Shown here piece by piece: positions 41,978 through 51,700 of a stretch of 64,000 nt of DNA; position 1 is the first letter of the stretch, and the number at the start of each line of letters is the position of its first letter. The translations under genes and the position numbers were made by a program. The notes under the pieces are model-generated. The model saw only the letters and a list, made by a program, of their open reading frames with translations. It did not search any database and was not told the DNA's origin. The stretch covers positions 1 through 64,000 of the forward strand of contig JAJZHW010000004.1 in NCBI GenBank assembly GCA_021810805.1. The letters are read 5' to 3'. This DNA is from Nitrospirota bacterium. GTDB taxonomy: Bacteria > Nitrospirota > Leptospirillia > Leptospirillales > Leptospirillaceae.

Positions 41978-43045
41978 ATGGGACAGGAAGAGGAGTGGAA
42001 GGGATTTGTGGACGAGTGGGGGGCCTTGACAGGGCGCCGCATCGCCGGACGGGTTCCCCTCACGGGAGATGCCTCCAACCGGCGATATTTTCGCGTTCGG
42101 TTCGAGGGCGAAGACCTTCCCCGGACGGCCATCCTCATGGAGCGGCAGGGAACCCTGGGGTTCAAGAAGTCGGAAGAGGCGGTGTCGGGGGGAGCGCCGG
42201 AGCCCCCGGGAGATCCGTTCCTTCTGGTGGCCGACGCCTTCGGCGACTTGGGGCTCCCCGTTCCCTCCATTTACCATCGCCTCCCTGACGGATCGAAGAC
42301 CCTTCAGGAGGATCTGGGGGACGAGACCTTTTTTTCCTGTCTCGAGCGCCAGCCGGGGGAGGAGGAGTCTCTGACCGAAAGGGCCCTGGCCCTTCTTGTC
42401 AGGATTCAGTCTGCTCAGCCGGAGGGGGCCCTCACCTGGGTGCGGGATCGGGCCTATTCCCGGGAGCTGATCCGATGGGAATTCGAACACTTTGTGGAAT
42501 ACGGCCTGGCGGGGGCTCCGGAGAGGGATCTCCGGCGGATTCGGGAGGGCTTCGACCGGGAGGCGGCCGATCTGGCCGGAGAGGCGGTCAAGGTTTTTGT
42601 CCACCGGGACTACCATTCCCGAAACATCATGGTCCGCCCTGATGGCTCCCTGGCTCTGATCGATTTCCAGGACCTTCTCTGGGGATCCCCTTACTATGAT
42701 CTGGCCTCGCTTCTCTTCGACGCCTACCGTACCGTTCCTCTGGAAAAGATCGAGAAGGCCCTGGACCGCTATCTTGCCCTGGCACGGCAGGCGGGGGTCT
42801 TGCCGACGGTATCGAACGAGGAGGCCATGGAGAGGCTGTGTCGCCATGCCTTTCAGCGAAATCTCAAGGCCTGTGGGCGCTTCTTCTACATTGCCGATGT
42901 CAAGAAAAATCCCGCCTTCCTGGCATCGGTGGCAGGCACCCACGCCAACATGCTGCGGATCGTGGGCCGGGTCCCCTCCCTTGCGCCACTCTACGAGACC
43001 TTTTCCTCCTCCCTGCGCTTCCCGGACGCCTCCCCCTCCCCATGA
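41978..43045 (+). CDS. amgK: N-acetylmuramate/N-acetylglucosamine kinase AmgK-like
   Basis: AmgK phosphorylates the anomeric carbon of MurNAc (or GlcNAc) in cell-wall recycling. The 355-residue aminoglycoside-phosphotransferase fold shows TGDASNRRYFRVRF at the N-terminus, the catalytic loop VHRDYHSRNIMV (HxD, near 208) and IDFQDLLWGSPYYDLASLL. The ATG at 41978 with AAAGGG is preferred over the track TTG two codons earlier. murU follows with a 4-bp overlap, which is the main reason for this specific name. Confidence 0.87.
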   Translation: MGQEEEWKGFVDEWGALTGRRIAGRVPLTGDASNRRYFRVRFEGEDLPRTAILMERQGTLGFKKSEEAVSGGAPEPPGDPFLLVADAFGDLGLPVPSIYHRLPDGSKTLQEDLGDETFFSCLERQPGEEESLTERALALLVRIQSAQPEGALTWVRDRAYSRELIRWEFEHFVEYGLAGAPERDLRRIREGFDREAADLAGEAVKVFVHRDYHSRNIMVRPDGSLALIDFQDLLWGSPYYDLASLLFDAYRTVPLEKIEKALDRYLALARQAGVLPTVSNEEAMERLCRHAFQRNLKACGRFFYIADVKKNPAFLASVAGTHANMLRIVGRVPSLAPLYETFSSSLRFPDASPSP

Positions 43046-43785
43046 GACTCTGCGGATTTATCCTGGCCGCGGGTTTGGGCACCCGGATTCGCCCGCTCTT
43101 TCCGGATCTTCCTAAACCTCTGGTTCCGGTGGGAGGTCGACCGGCCATTGCCTGGTCGATCGACCTTCTTGTCCGGGCGGGGGTATCGCGGATTGTCGTC
43201 AATACTCACCACAAACGGGAGATGATGCGCCAGGTGCTTCCGGACCTTATGCCTCCGGGTATCGAGCTCTTTCTTTCCGAAGAGGAGAGTCTTCTGGGAA
43301 CGGGGGGAGGGATCGCCCATGCCCAAAAGTATTTCGATGGCTTCGACTGGCTTCTGATCGCCAATGCCGATATTCTCTCCCCCCTCTCCCTTCGCTCCTT
43401 CTGGAAGCGCGCCGTTCGGGAGGACTCCTTGGCCCACCTCGTGCTTTCTCCTGACGGTCCCGAAAGCGAGCGGGGACGGATTGGACGCAGACGTGGGGGA
43501 GCCCTCTGGCTGCCCCCGGCAGGAGGGGGAGAACCTCCCTCCGGGGTGAGTCCTGGCGTCTTTGTGGGTATGCACATCGTCCGTCCGGAGGTCTTTCGTG
43601 GGGTGGATAGTCGCACAGCCCCTTCGGTGATTGAGATCTATCGGAGACGGCTGGCCGAAGGCGGGCGGCTTCGGGCCAGCTTTACCCGATCATTCTGGGT
43701 CGATCTGGGGACGGAAGATGGATATCGGCGCGCCGCGCAATATCTTGAAGGCGGCGGGGATCGAGTCCGGCAGGAGGAGGGGTGA
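43042..43785 (+). CDS. murU: MurNAc-1-phosphate uridylyltransferase MurU-like
   Basis: A 247-residue nucleotidyltransferase starting MRLCGFILAAGLGTRIRPLF, with DLPKPLVPVGGRPAIAW and NADILSPLS (metal site). MurU makes UDP-MurNAc from MurNAc-1-phosphate, bypassing MurA in de novo synthesis. Its start overlaps the amgK stop by ATGA, so the two are coupled. Its last 104 bp overlap the 3' end of anmK on the other strand. Another sugar-1-phosphate nucleotidyltransferase role is possible but less likely in this context. Confidence 0.86.
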   Translation: MRLCGFILAAGLGTRIRPLFPDLPKPLVPVGGRPAIAWSIDLLVRAGVSRIVVNTHHKREMMRQVLPDLMPPGIELFLSEEESLLGTGGGIAHAQKYFDGFDWLLIANADILSPLSLRSFWKRAVREDSLAHLVLSPDGPESERGRIGRRRGGALWLPPAGGGEPPSGVSPGVFVGMHIVRPEVFRGVDSRTAPSVIEIYRRRLAEGGRLRASFTRSFWVDLGTEDGYRRAAQYLEGGGDRVRQEEG

Positions 43786-44944
43786 TCTGCCCCAGGACGG
43801 CAGGGGAGGAGGCCCCGGTCACCTCGGGGAGATTGCCGGGACGTCCCGCCAGGGTCAGGAGGGAGAGGTAGGCAAAGGCCATCGATTCGATCGCCTGAGA
43901 GGGATATCCCCGTTCGGCAGAGGAGATCACGGGAAGTCCGGTACGTCGGGCGATCCGTTTCATGAGCTCCGGATTTCGTGCGCCCCCTCCCCCGACGATG
44001 ATTTCCTCCGGGGAGGAGGGGAGCCAGGGGAGCGCCCGCGCGACGCCGGCCGCTGTCAGTTCTGCGAGGGTGGAAAGAAGGTTGTCCGACCTTTCCGGAG
44101 AAAGGCCGGAGGATGAGCCACCTTCGTTGCCCATAAGGCGACCCAAGATCTCTTGCATCCGCTCTTCGCCCCACTCCTCCCGTCCGGTCGACTTGGGGGG
44201 GGGAAGGGAAAAGTAAGGATCGGAAAGGAGCCAGTCGAGGAGGTGGGGCTCCGGATGGCCCCGGCGAGCGGAAGCGCCATCGCGGTCAAAGGCGAGGGCT
44301 CCTCCCGACAGGTGGGAGATCGCGAGATCGAGGAGCATGTTGCCGGGGCCGGTGTCGAATGCCGTTACCGGAAGTCCCGATCCGACAGGAGGGAGGCCGG
44401 TGAGATTGGCGATTCCTCCGATGTTGAGGAAGGCGCGGGAGCGCTTCCCGGCGAAGAGGGCGCGGTGAAGGATCGGGGCGAGGGGCGCCCCATGGCCTCC
44501 TTTCGCCACATCGGCCCCCCGGAACTGGCTGACCACAGGGGTGCGAAAGAGCTGAGCCAGGGGAAAGGGCTGTGAGGCCTGATAGGAGACCCCCCGGGCG
44601 AGAGGGGTGGAGGAGAAAAAACTCAACGGGTGGGGTTTGGGGTGGTGGCGGACGGTGATCCCGTGTGTTCCGATGGAATCGAGGTCGTCGGGAGTCAGCC
44701 CCGAATCAGCAAGAAGTCGGTGGGCCAGAGATTCTTCCATTGACACCAGAAGGTCGGCAATGTCGGGCATGTGCCGCGAGGGGGAGCCGGTCTCTTCCCC
44801 TCCCTCCATCCAGTGTTTGAGATCCTTCCGGAAAGGGTCCGAAAAGGGAAGTTCAAGAAAAGAGGCCAGACGGAGCGTTCCGTTTTCGACAACGATGAGC
44901 GATCCGTCCACTCCATCGAGAGAGGTTCCGCACATGAAGCCCAT
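43682..44944 (-). CDS. anmK: anhydro-N-acetylmuramic acid kinase AnmK
   Basis: AnmK opens and phosphorylates 1,6-anhydroMurNAc to MurNAc-6-phosphate. From ATG 44944 the protein has 420 residues, beginning MGFMCGTSLDGVDGSL. GTHGITVRHHP, FLNIGGIANLT and FDTGPGNMLLD are family signatures. The usual C-terminus lies near AVLGQITP; the last 30 or so residues are an extension read opposite murU. Its start codon lies inside the engB gene (11-bp head-to-head overlap). GTG two codons upstream is an alternative start. Confidence 0.9.
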   Translation of the reverse strand: MGFMCGTSLDGVDGSLIVVENGTLRLASFLELPFSDPFRKDLKHWMEGGEETGSPSRHMPDIADLLVSMEESLAHRLLADSGLTPDDLDSIGTHGITVRHHPKPHPLSFFSSTPLARGVSYQASQPFPLAQLFRTPVVSQFRGADVAKGGHGAPLAPILHRALFAGKRSRAFLNIGGIANLTGLPPVGSGLPVTAFDTGPGNMLLDLAISHLSGGALAFDRDGASARRGHPEPHLLDWLLSDPYFSLPPPKSTGREEWGEERMQEILGRLMGNEGGSSSGLSPERSDNLLSTLAELTAAGVARALPWLPSSPEEIIVGGGGARNPELMKRIARRTGLPVISSAERGYPSQAIESMAFAYLSLLTLAGRPGNLPEVTGASSPAVLGQITPPPAGLDPRRLQDIARRADIHLPSPDRPRMIG

Positions 44945-45593
44945 CGCCACCAAAGGAGAGTCTTTTGGTCTCTCTGCCACCTTTGTCCTTTCGGTTGCCG
45001 ATCCGCACCAGATGCCGCCTCCCGGAGAGGGATCCATCGTGGGTCTGGCCGGTCGGTCAAATGTGGGCAAGTCTTCCCTGATCAACCGCCTGACGGAAAC
45101 GGGGGGGCTCGCCCGCACCGGCAAGCGTCCGGGCGCCACCACCCTCCCGAACCTTTACCGGATTTATTCGGGGGGATATTTTCTCGACTTCCCCGGCTAT
45201 GGATACATGAACCGGGGGCAGAGCACCAAGGCCAGCTCGCAGGATGCCTCTACGAGGATCGTTGAGGCCCGAGCGGATATTCGGAGGGTCCTGCTCCTCG
45301 TCGATGCCCGAAGGGAGCCGCTTCCCTTGGATATGGAGGCCGCCCGATGGTTTCGAATGATGTCCATTCCAGTCACAATCGTGGTGACCAAGACGGATAC
45401 CCTCTCGCGAAACGGTCGGGACGTTCCCCTGCGGAGCTGGAGACGATGGATCCAGGAGGAGGGCGATGAGGGGGTGGCCGGACCCTATCCTGTGAGCGCC
45501 CGGACGGGAGAGGGGCTACCGGAGCTGGTCCGGCATGTCCGGGAGGTTCTTGCCGAGGGAGTGGCTGGGGCCGAGGGAGTTACTGAGGGATGA
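44934..45593 (+). CDS. engB: ribosome biogenesis GTP-binding protein EngB (YsxC/YihA)
   Basis: EngB is a GTPase for late 50S assembly. The 219 residues have IVGLAGRSNVGKSSLINRLT (G1, about 34-53), a PGATTLPNLY G2 region, FLDFPGYGY (G3) and VVTKTD (G4). ATG 44934 gives the normal N-terminal length; GAGAGG lies eight bases upstream. Its start overlaps the divergent anmK start, and its last 14 bp overlap the surA-like gene. Confidence 0.92.
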   Translation: MKPIATKGESFGLSATFVLSVADPHQMPPPGEGSIVGLAGRSNVGKSSLINRLTETGGLARTGKRPGATTLPNLYRIYSGGYFLDFPGYGYMNRGQSTKASSQDASTRIVEARADIRRVLLLVDARREPLPLDMEAARWFRMMSIPVTIVVTKTDTLSRNGRDVPLRSWRRWIQEEGDEGVAGPYPVSARTGEGLPELVRHVREVLAEGVAGAEGVTEG

Positions 45594-46680
45594 CCGCTCC
45601 CGTCGAGCTTCCCGTTCCATTTTCCCGGCGGGCATAGATGGCCACATAGGAGTGGGCTCGAAGTTTTTCAAGCCAGAGCCGGAGCCGCTTTTCCGTCGTC
45701 TTTTTTGTCAGCGTATTCAGAATGGTCTGCTTGATGTCGTCAAACTTCTGATACGGCTGGGCTTCCCGTGAAAGAACCTTGATGATGTAAATCCCCCGCC
45801 CCGTCTGAATGAGACCGCTTGTCTTTCCCACCGGAACCGAAAATGCCGGCCCGATAAGCTCGGGGAGAAGCTGGTCCTTTGTCAGATTTCCCAAGACCCC
45901 CCCCGATTCGGCGTTGGGTCCCTGGGACTCCGAACCGGCGAGCATCTCGAAGTCGTCCCCCCGGCTGATCTGTCGAAGAATGTGCTCCCCCTTTTTTCGG
46001 ACCTGGGCGACCTGGGCCGGGGTAGGATTGTCCGGAAGGGCTAGAAAGATGTCGGCGAGGGAGACGTGGGAGGGGAGGCGATAGTCATCCCGATGTTTGA
46101 GAAAGTAGTCCCGAACCTCATCGGGGCTGATGACCACTGTGGAGCGAACCTCCTGGTTGACGAGCTTCATCACCGTCAGCTGTTTTTTGAGTTTCTTGCG
46201 GTACTGGTGAAAGGTCAGTCCCTGGGAGGCAAGGGCGTTCTTGAGCTGCCACCTCTCCTGGATGTTGTTTTTTTGCATGATGTCGTCGATGGCATGATCG
46301 ACCTCGTCATCGGTGACGGAAAGGCCGAGACGATCCGCCTCTTCAAGCTCAAGCCTCTCGTTGATCTTCTTCATCATGACGTTATATTCGAGGGAGGCCA
46401 CAAGCTGGAGATAGGCGGGACCCTGATAGGTGGCATGGATCTTCTCGAAGGTCGGCTTGAGCTCCCGATCGACCTCGCTCTTCGTGATGGAGTGGTGGTT
46501 GACCACGGCCATGATGCTGTCGAGCATGACGCCATCATCAGCGCGTGACTCTCCGGCAAGGAAGAGGGACGCTCCCGCGAAAAGAAAAAATGAGAGAAAG
46601 GCCGGGGTCAGCGGCGGCATCATCCGCCTCATGGAAGAGGGAAGAGACGCCATTCTCGGGCAGAGACGGGAAAAAGTCAT
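45580..46680 (-). CDS. surA: SurA-like periplasmic chaperone/peptidyl-prolyl isomerase
   Basis: The 366-residue protein has a long signal sequence (helix FLSFFLFAGASLFLAGESRA), a SurA N-terminal domain starting with DSIMAVVNHHSITKSEVDREL, and a single parvulin domain around VSLADIFLALPDNPT and GGVLGNLTKDQLLPELIGPAF. SurA escorts outer-membrane proteins. AGAGG stands five bases before the ATG. E. coli SurA has two parvulin domains; here only one is seen. It is the last of three linked isomerase genes. Confidence 0.88.
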   Translation of the reverse strand: MTFSRLCPRMASLPSSMRRMMPPLTPAFLSFFLFAGASLFLAGESRADDGVMLDSIMAVVNHHSITKSEVDRELKPTFEKIHATYQGPAYLQLVASLEYNVMMKKINERLELEEADRLGLSVTDDEVDHAIDDIMQKNNIQERWQLKNALASQGLTFHQYRKKLKKQLTVMKLVNQEVRSTVVISPDEVRDYFLKHRDDYRLPSHVSLADIFLALPDNPTPAQVAQVRKKGEHILRQISRGDDFEMLAGSESQGPNAESGGVLGNLTKDQLLPELIGPAFSVPVGKTSGLIQTGRGIYIIKVLSREAQPYQKFDDIKQTILNTLTKKTTEKRLRLWLEKLRAHSYVAIYARRENGTGSSTGAVIPQ

Positions 46681-46759
46681 GCGGGCCTCTCAAAGATCAT
46701 GATGCGTTGTTGATACCGTTGTTCAAATTCTCCGTTCTCCCCCGAGGAGGATTCCGGGA

Positions 46760-47677
46760 TCAGGGATGGGAGAGAGAGAGGGTGGATTGATATTTTGGCA
46801 CAATGACCAATTTCTCCGAGTCTATTTTTTCCGAGAACCACCGAGTCAGCTCGGATTTTCGAGACCGCTCCTGAAGAGTTCTTTCGATCTTTTTCCGGAC
46901 CTCCCGGAAGGGCGGTGTCCGGGGGGGGATGATCTTGACGAGCTTCAAAATGTGATACCCGTAGGGGGATGAGAGGAGCTGACTGAGCTCCCCCGGCTTC
47001 ATCGAAAAGGCCACGGAGAAAAGGGCCGGCATCTCTCCAAGGGAGAAAGGGGGAAGAAGTCCTCCCTCGGCGCTCTCGGGAGAGAGGGATTTTACTTTGG
47101 CCAGCGCCGAGAATGAGCTCCCTGCCGTGAGTGCGGCAAGAATGGCCTTCCCTTCATCCTCCGAGCGAACAACAATGTCCCGAACAAGAGCGCGCTCGGG
47201 AAGGGCAAAGTGATCCTTCTCCCGATTGTATTCTGCGAGGGCCATTTTGCGGGAGATCTCAGGTGTGTGAGCGATAAGTTCCGCGGTCTTGAGAAGGAGA
47301 AGCTTTCTCCTCACCAAGTCGTCGGAAAGGACCGGGGGACCTCCGCCCTCTGGGGCGGAAAGGCCCATGATCCTCTTTGTCTCATCCTGGACCTCTTCCG
47401 GGGTGACGGTCACCCCCCTCTTGTCGGCAGCCTCGAGGAGAAGACGGTCATAGAGGGTCTCCTCGAAGACCGTCTTTGCAAGGGCGGGAGGCCAGCTTTC
47501 GAAAGAACGATCTGAGACCTTTCCCAGCCCCATGAACCGGGCGGTGTCCCGCAGGTCGGCGACGGTGACAGGTTTCCCGGCGAGGGTGGCGACGGCCCCC
47601 TCCGCGGAGGGGCTCTTCGGGTGGCAGGAGGTGAGAAGGGTCAGAAAGAGAAAGGCCAGCCCGGTCCGTCGTGTCAT
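46760..47677 (-). CDS. PpiC-type peptidyl-prolyl isomerase lipoprotein
   Basis: A 305-residue lipoprotein. The signal peptide ends in LLTSC (lipobox, Cys at about 18). A SurA-like N-terminal helical region and one parvulin domain follow, with ALVRDIVVRSEDEGKAIL, GGLLPPFSLGEMPALFSVAF and SPYGYHILKLV. It probably folds exported or outer-membrane proteins at the periplasmic side of a membrane. Its start overlaps the stop of the next isomerase gene upstream by 4 bp. Confidence 0.87.
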   Translation of the reverse strand: MTRRTGLAFLFLTLLTSCHPKSPSAEGAVATLAGKPVTVADLRDTARFMGLGKVSDRSFESWPPALAKTVFEETLYDRLLLEAADKRGVTVTPEEVQDETKRIMGLSAPEGGGPPVLSDDLVRRKLLLLKTAELIAHTPEISRKMALAEYNREKDHFALPERALVRDIVVRSEDEGKAILAALTAGSSFSALAKVKSLSPESAEGGLLPPFSLGEMPALFSVAFSMKPGELSQLLSSPYGYHILKLVKIIPPRTPPFREVRKKIERTLQERSRKSELTRWFSEKIDSEKLVIVPKYQSTLSLSHP

Positions 47678-48561
47678 TTCTTGGCGGTAGATGTCGCTCC
47701 CATCAGCTCGCCCAGGCTCTTCTGGTTGATCGTGATCTTGGTCTTGGCCCGAAGGGAGTTGAGATATTTTTGGTAGAGATCCTGCTTCATCCGCGAGGTC
47801 AGGTATTGGGTGATCCCGGCCTTGGCCTGATCGAAGGAGAGAAGAGTGCCTGAGACCTGTTTGTCAATCTTGAAGTAGTGGATCCCGTCCTTGAGGGCGA
47901 TGGGTCCGGTCACCTTTCCGGCAGGAACGCCAAAAAAGAACTTGGCAAACTGTGGCGGCACGGTGCCTTCAAAGATCTTTCCCACCGGTCCCCCCTTGAA
48001 TTTTTTCACCGCCCGGGAAAAGCCCCCTTTTCGGTGGAGGGTCGAGACGACACGGTCGGCGGTCTTCTGATCGGGCAGGATGAGTTGGCGAACCTCGACA
48101 TAGCCGGGCTGTTTGATCTCCTGACGATGCTTGTCGAAGTAGGTCTTCACGTCGGCATCGGTCACCTTGACCTTGTCGTCGACCTGGCTTTTGACGAGCG
48201 CCTGCCTGAGAATGCGGTTCCTGTCGTCTTCGATTTTTTTCCGGATGTCGGGACGGTTGGCGAGCCCTTCTTGCTCGGCCGCTTCGGAAATCAGTGTATT
48301 GTCGATCAGGCGGTTCAGCACGTCGCTGGGGACCGAGGCCGGGGCAGAGGCGGGAAGGTTCATCGACTTGATCGAGCTCTGGAGGGACTCCTTTGAAATC
48401 TCCCGTGTCCCCACCTTGGCCACGACGTTGTCGGGAAGGGTCTGGTGACATCCGGCCGACAAGGCAAGGGTGGTCAGAAGTGCCAGCGGGAGAGCTTTGC
48501 TCCGGACGCCAGAGGGAGAAAGCAAGAATGAGACGGAGCCGAATACAGGACGAGAATTCAA
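47674..48561 (-). CDS. PrsA/PpiC-type peptidyl-prolyl isomerase lipoprotein
   Basis: A 295-residue lipoprotein with lipobox LSAGC near 38. VVAKVGTREISKESLQSS opens the SurA_N-like domain. The parvulin domain contains VEVRQLILPDQKTADRVV and FFFGVPAGKVTGPIALKDG. It starts at TTG with AAGGAGG five bases upstream. It is the first of three co-directed isomerase genes downstream of mfd; a 143-bp gap to mfd may hold its own promoter. Confidence 0.86.
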   Translation of the reverse strand: MNSRPVFGSVSFLLSPSGVRSKALPLALLTTLALSAGCHQTLPDNVVAKVGTREISKESLQSSIKSMNLPASAPASVPSDVLNRLIDNTLISEAAEQEGLANRPDIRKKIEDDRNRILRQALVKSQVDDKVKVTDADVKTYFDKHRQEIKQPGYVEVRQLILPDQKTADRVVSTLHRKGGFSRAVKKFKGGPVGKIFEGTVPPQFAKFFFGVPAGKVTGPIALKDGIHYFKIDKQVSGTLLSFDQAKAGITQYLTSRMKQDLYQKYLNSLRAKTKITINQKSLGELMGATSTAKK

Positions 48562-48704
48562 TGAAGCCTCCTTACATTGTTGTGACGGCCGGGGCAGTGG
48601 GGTTTTGCCGCCGATTTTCCATAGGACTCGCCCTTTTCCTTGTCGTCCCCGACAGGGCCCGACAGGGAAGGGTGGCTGGCGAACAGGGGTTTCTGATCCG
48701 GACT

Positions 48705-51700
48705 TTATCGTTTCTCCTCCGGCCGGGCCGGTGGGGCTAATGGAGGAAGACGTTTGAGGTCTTCAAGAAGGAGAAGCGGAAGGGTCCGGAGAATTTTCCA
48801 GGAGCCGTCGGCCTGGAAGGAGAGGCGATCTCCGAAAAGGTCGAGGGCCGGCCCGACGATCTCTTTGGGAAGGGCCCCCTGGCGTTGCTTCATCAGAATG
48901 TCCCGATCGCGGATGATGACCTCCGAAAATCCGGTTCGGGTCGCCAGGATCCGGATTCTGGCTCCGGTCAGCAGGGCCCGAGCCTCTCGGGGAAGGGGGC
49001 CGAAGCGATCAATCAACTCCTCCTCAATGCGGACAACATCATCCATCTTACCAGCATGAGCGAGGCGTCTGTAAAAGTCAATTCTTTCAGAGGGATGTTC
49101 GATATAGTCTTCGGGGATCCGGGCCTCCGTTTTCCATTCGACACGGGCCGGCTCTTCTCCCGGGGGTGGGGGAGTTTCCGAGGAAATGGCCGCCACGGCC
49201 TCCTCAACCATTTCAAGGTAGAGGTCGAGTCCTACCATGGCGACCTGCCCTGTCTGCTGGTGGCCCAAAAGGCTTCCGGCTCCCCGAATCTCAAGGTCCC
49301 GCATGGCGATCTGATAGCCCGCCCCCAGCTCCGAGTGGGCCGTCAGGGTATGGAGCCTCTTTTTGGCCACATCTCCCAGAGCCTCCTCGGCAGGGGTCAT
49401 GAAGTAGGCGTAGGCCTGCTGGCCTCCGCGTCCCACCCGCCCCCGGAGCTGGTAGAGCTCGGCAATGCCGAACATGTCGGCACGGTTGATCACGATGGTG
49501 TTGGCATAGGGGATGTCGAGGCCCGATTCGACGATAGTGGTGGAGACCAGGATCCGGCTCTCACGGCGAAGGAATTTTCCCATGACCGCCTCGATCTCTT
49601 CCTCCCCCATCTGTCCGTGGGCGTAGGCGACCCCCGCCTCGGGAAAGAGTGTGGCGAGATAGCGGGCCCAGCGGGCAATGGAGGAGACCCTGTTGTGGAT
49701 GAAAAAAACCTGTCCTTCCCGGGCCAGCTCCCGGTCGATGATCTCCCGGATGCGTTCCCGGTCGAAGCGGATGATGGCTGTTTTTATGGCCTTGCGTCCC
49801 TGGGGTGGGGTCATGATGAAGCTGATCCCTTTGAGTCCCGACATGGCCATCTGGAGAGTCCGGGGGATGGGGGTGGCCGAGAGGGTCAGTCGGTCGACAT
49901 TCGGAAATCGGGCGGCGAGGTTTTCTTTCTGTCGGACCCCGAAGCGCTGCTCTTCGTCGATGACAAGCAGCCCCAGATCGCGAAACTCGACGGCCGAGGA
50001 GAGAAGGGCCGTTGTCCCGACCACGATGTCGGTTTCTCCTTTGCGGAGCCTTTCCCGGACAAGTTTCTGCTCCGAGGAGGAGACCATTCGGGAGAGGCTT
50101 TCAATCCTGACCGGAAATCCGGCAAAACGGTTCTTGAAGGTCTCGTGGTGCTGGAGAGCCAGAAGGGTTGTGGGAACGAGGACTGCCACCTGCTTTCCGT
50201 CGGCTACGGCCCGGATTGCCGCCCGCATGGCGACTTCGGTCTTTCCGAATCCCACATCTCCCAGAATGAGGCGGTCCATGGGCGTCGGATTTTCCATGTC
50301 GGAAAGAACTGACTGAATGGCCTCTTCCTGGTCGGGGGTGAGATCGTAGGGAAAGGACTGGTCGAATTCCCGGGTCAGGATTGATTCGGGGGAGAAGGCA
50401 AACCCTTCGGCCGTCTTTCGTTTGGCATAGAGCATGACCAGATCGGCCGAGATTTTCTCGACCTGCCTCCGAACTCGGGATTTCGTCTGGGCCCAGGACT
50501 TTCCTCCAAGACGATCGATCCGGGGAGTCGATCCTTCCGGGCCCTGGTAAGGAAGAAGCTGGTCCATCTGCTCCACCGAAAGATAGAAGCGGTCGCCTCC
50601 AAGATATTCGATGACGGCAAACTCTCCCCGGGTCGTCCCCACCGAGACCTCCTGGAGGCCGCGGTAGCGTCCGATTCCCTGGTGAAGATGGACGACATAA
50701 TCTCCGTCGGTAAAGGTGGGCCGATCCCGTCGATAGACCTGGGTGCTGGTGGAGAAGGAGCGAAAAGGAGGGCGGGACACCGGCTTTTTGAAGAGCCAGG
50801 TGTCGGAAAGGATTAGAAGATTGTCGAGGGGAAGTTCAAAGGCCTCTTCCACGTCTCCCGGCAACAGGGTGACGGGCATCCGGCCCTCTCCCGCGGAGAG
50901 AGGATCGAAGGAGGTGATATAGGGGATCTCGGCCGCCTCAAGAATGTCGCCGATCCGGCTCAGCTGTCCGCGGGTGCGGCAAAAGATGACCGTTCGACAT
51001 CCCGGCGGCTGACGTTCAATCTCGGAGATGAAGGAGACTTGGCGATCGATCCGGTCGGAGGGAACGGGCCCCAGTAATGGAGGAAGACCTTGCGGGGCCT
51101 TTTCCGTGACGGTAAGACAGGGAACAATCTCTTCCCATTCCTTCCGGGACCTTGGCAAAAAGAAGGCCTTGTCGGGGGAGGGAAGAAAGGCTTTTTCCTC
51201 CGGCGACAGTCCCTTCCATCCTTCTTCAATCCGGGTGATCCAGTCGGAACTTCTCGCCAGGACGGCGTCCCAGTCGTCCACCAAGATCATAATGTCCGGT
51301 CGGCTAAGCACGGGAGCTGCCGTCTCGGGAAAGAGCGACGGAAGAAACCGCTCGATGCCGGGAGGAAAAGGAAGGGAGAGGTGGCGGTCCAGCCACTCCC
51401 GGGCCGGGGCCTCGAGAGTCGAAGATGCCGGGGTGATCCATTCGTGGCTGGGAAGAAGGTCGACCGAGGCCACGGGCTCCACAGAGCGCTGGGTGTTGGG
51501 GTCGAAGGAGCGGATAGAGCGGATCTCCAGATCGTCCCATTCCAGACGCACCGGACGGCGGCGATCGGTGGAGTAGAGGTCGATCAGGGCCCCCCGCACC
51601 GAAAACTCTCCGGGCGCCGTCACCTGGGGAACACGGACATACCCCTGGGCCAGAAGGGTTTCAACGACTGATTGGGGATCTTCTTCCATGCCCGTCTGGA

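Noticed and set aside
40932-42029. A 365-codon plus-strand ORF opposite yeiH
   Set aside because: Polar, Gly/Glu/Lys-rich translation mirrors the codons of a hydrophobic protein; yeiH on the other strand has clear family motifs.
48885-50312. A 475-codon plus-strand ORF inside mfd
   Set aside because: Mfd motifs (GDVGFGKTE, DEEQRFG) lie on the opposite strand; the plus frame has no recognisable domain.
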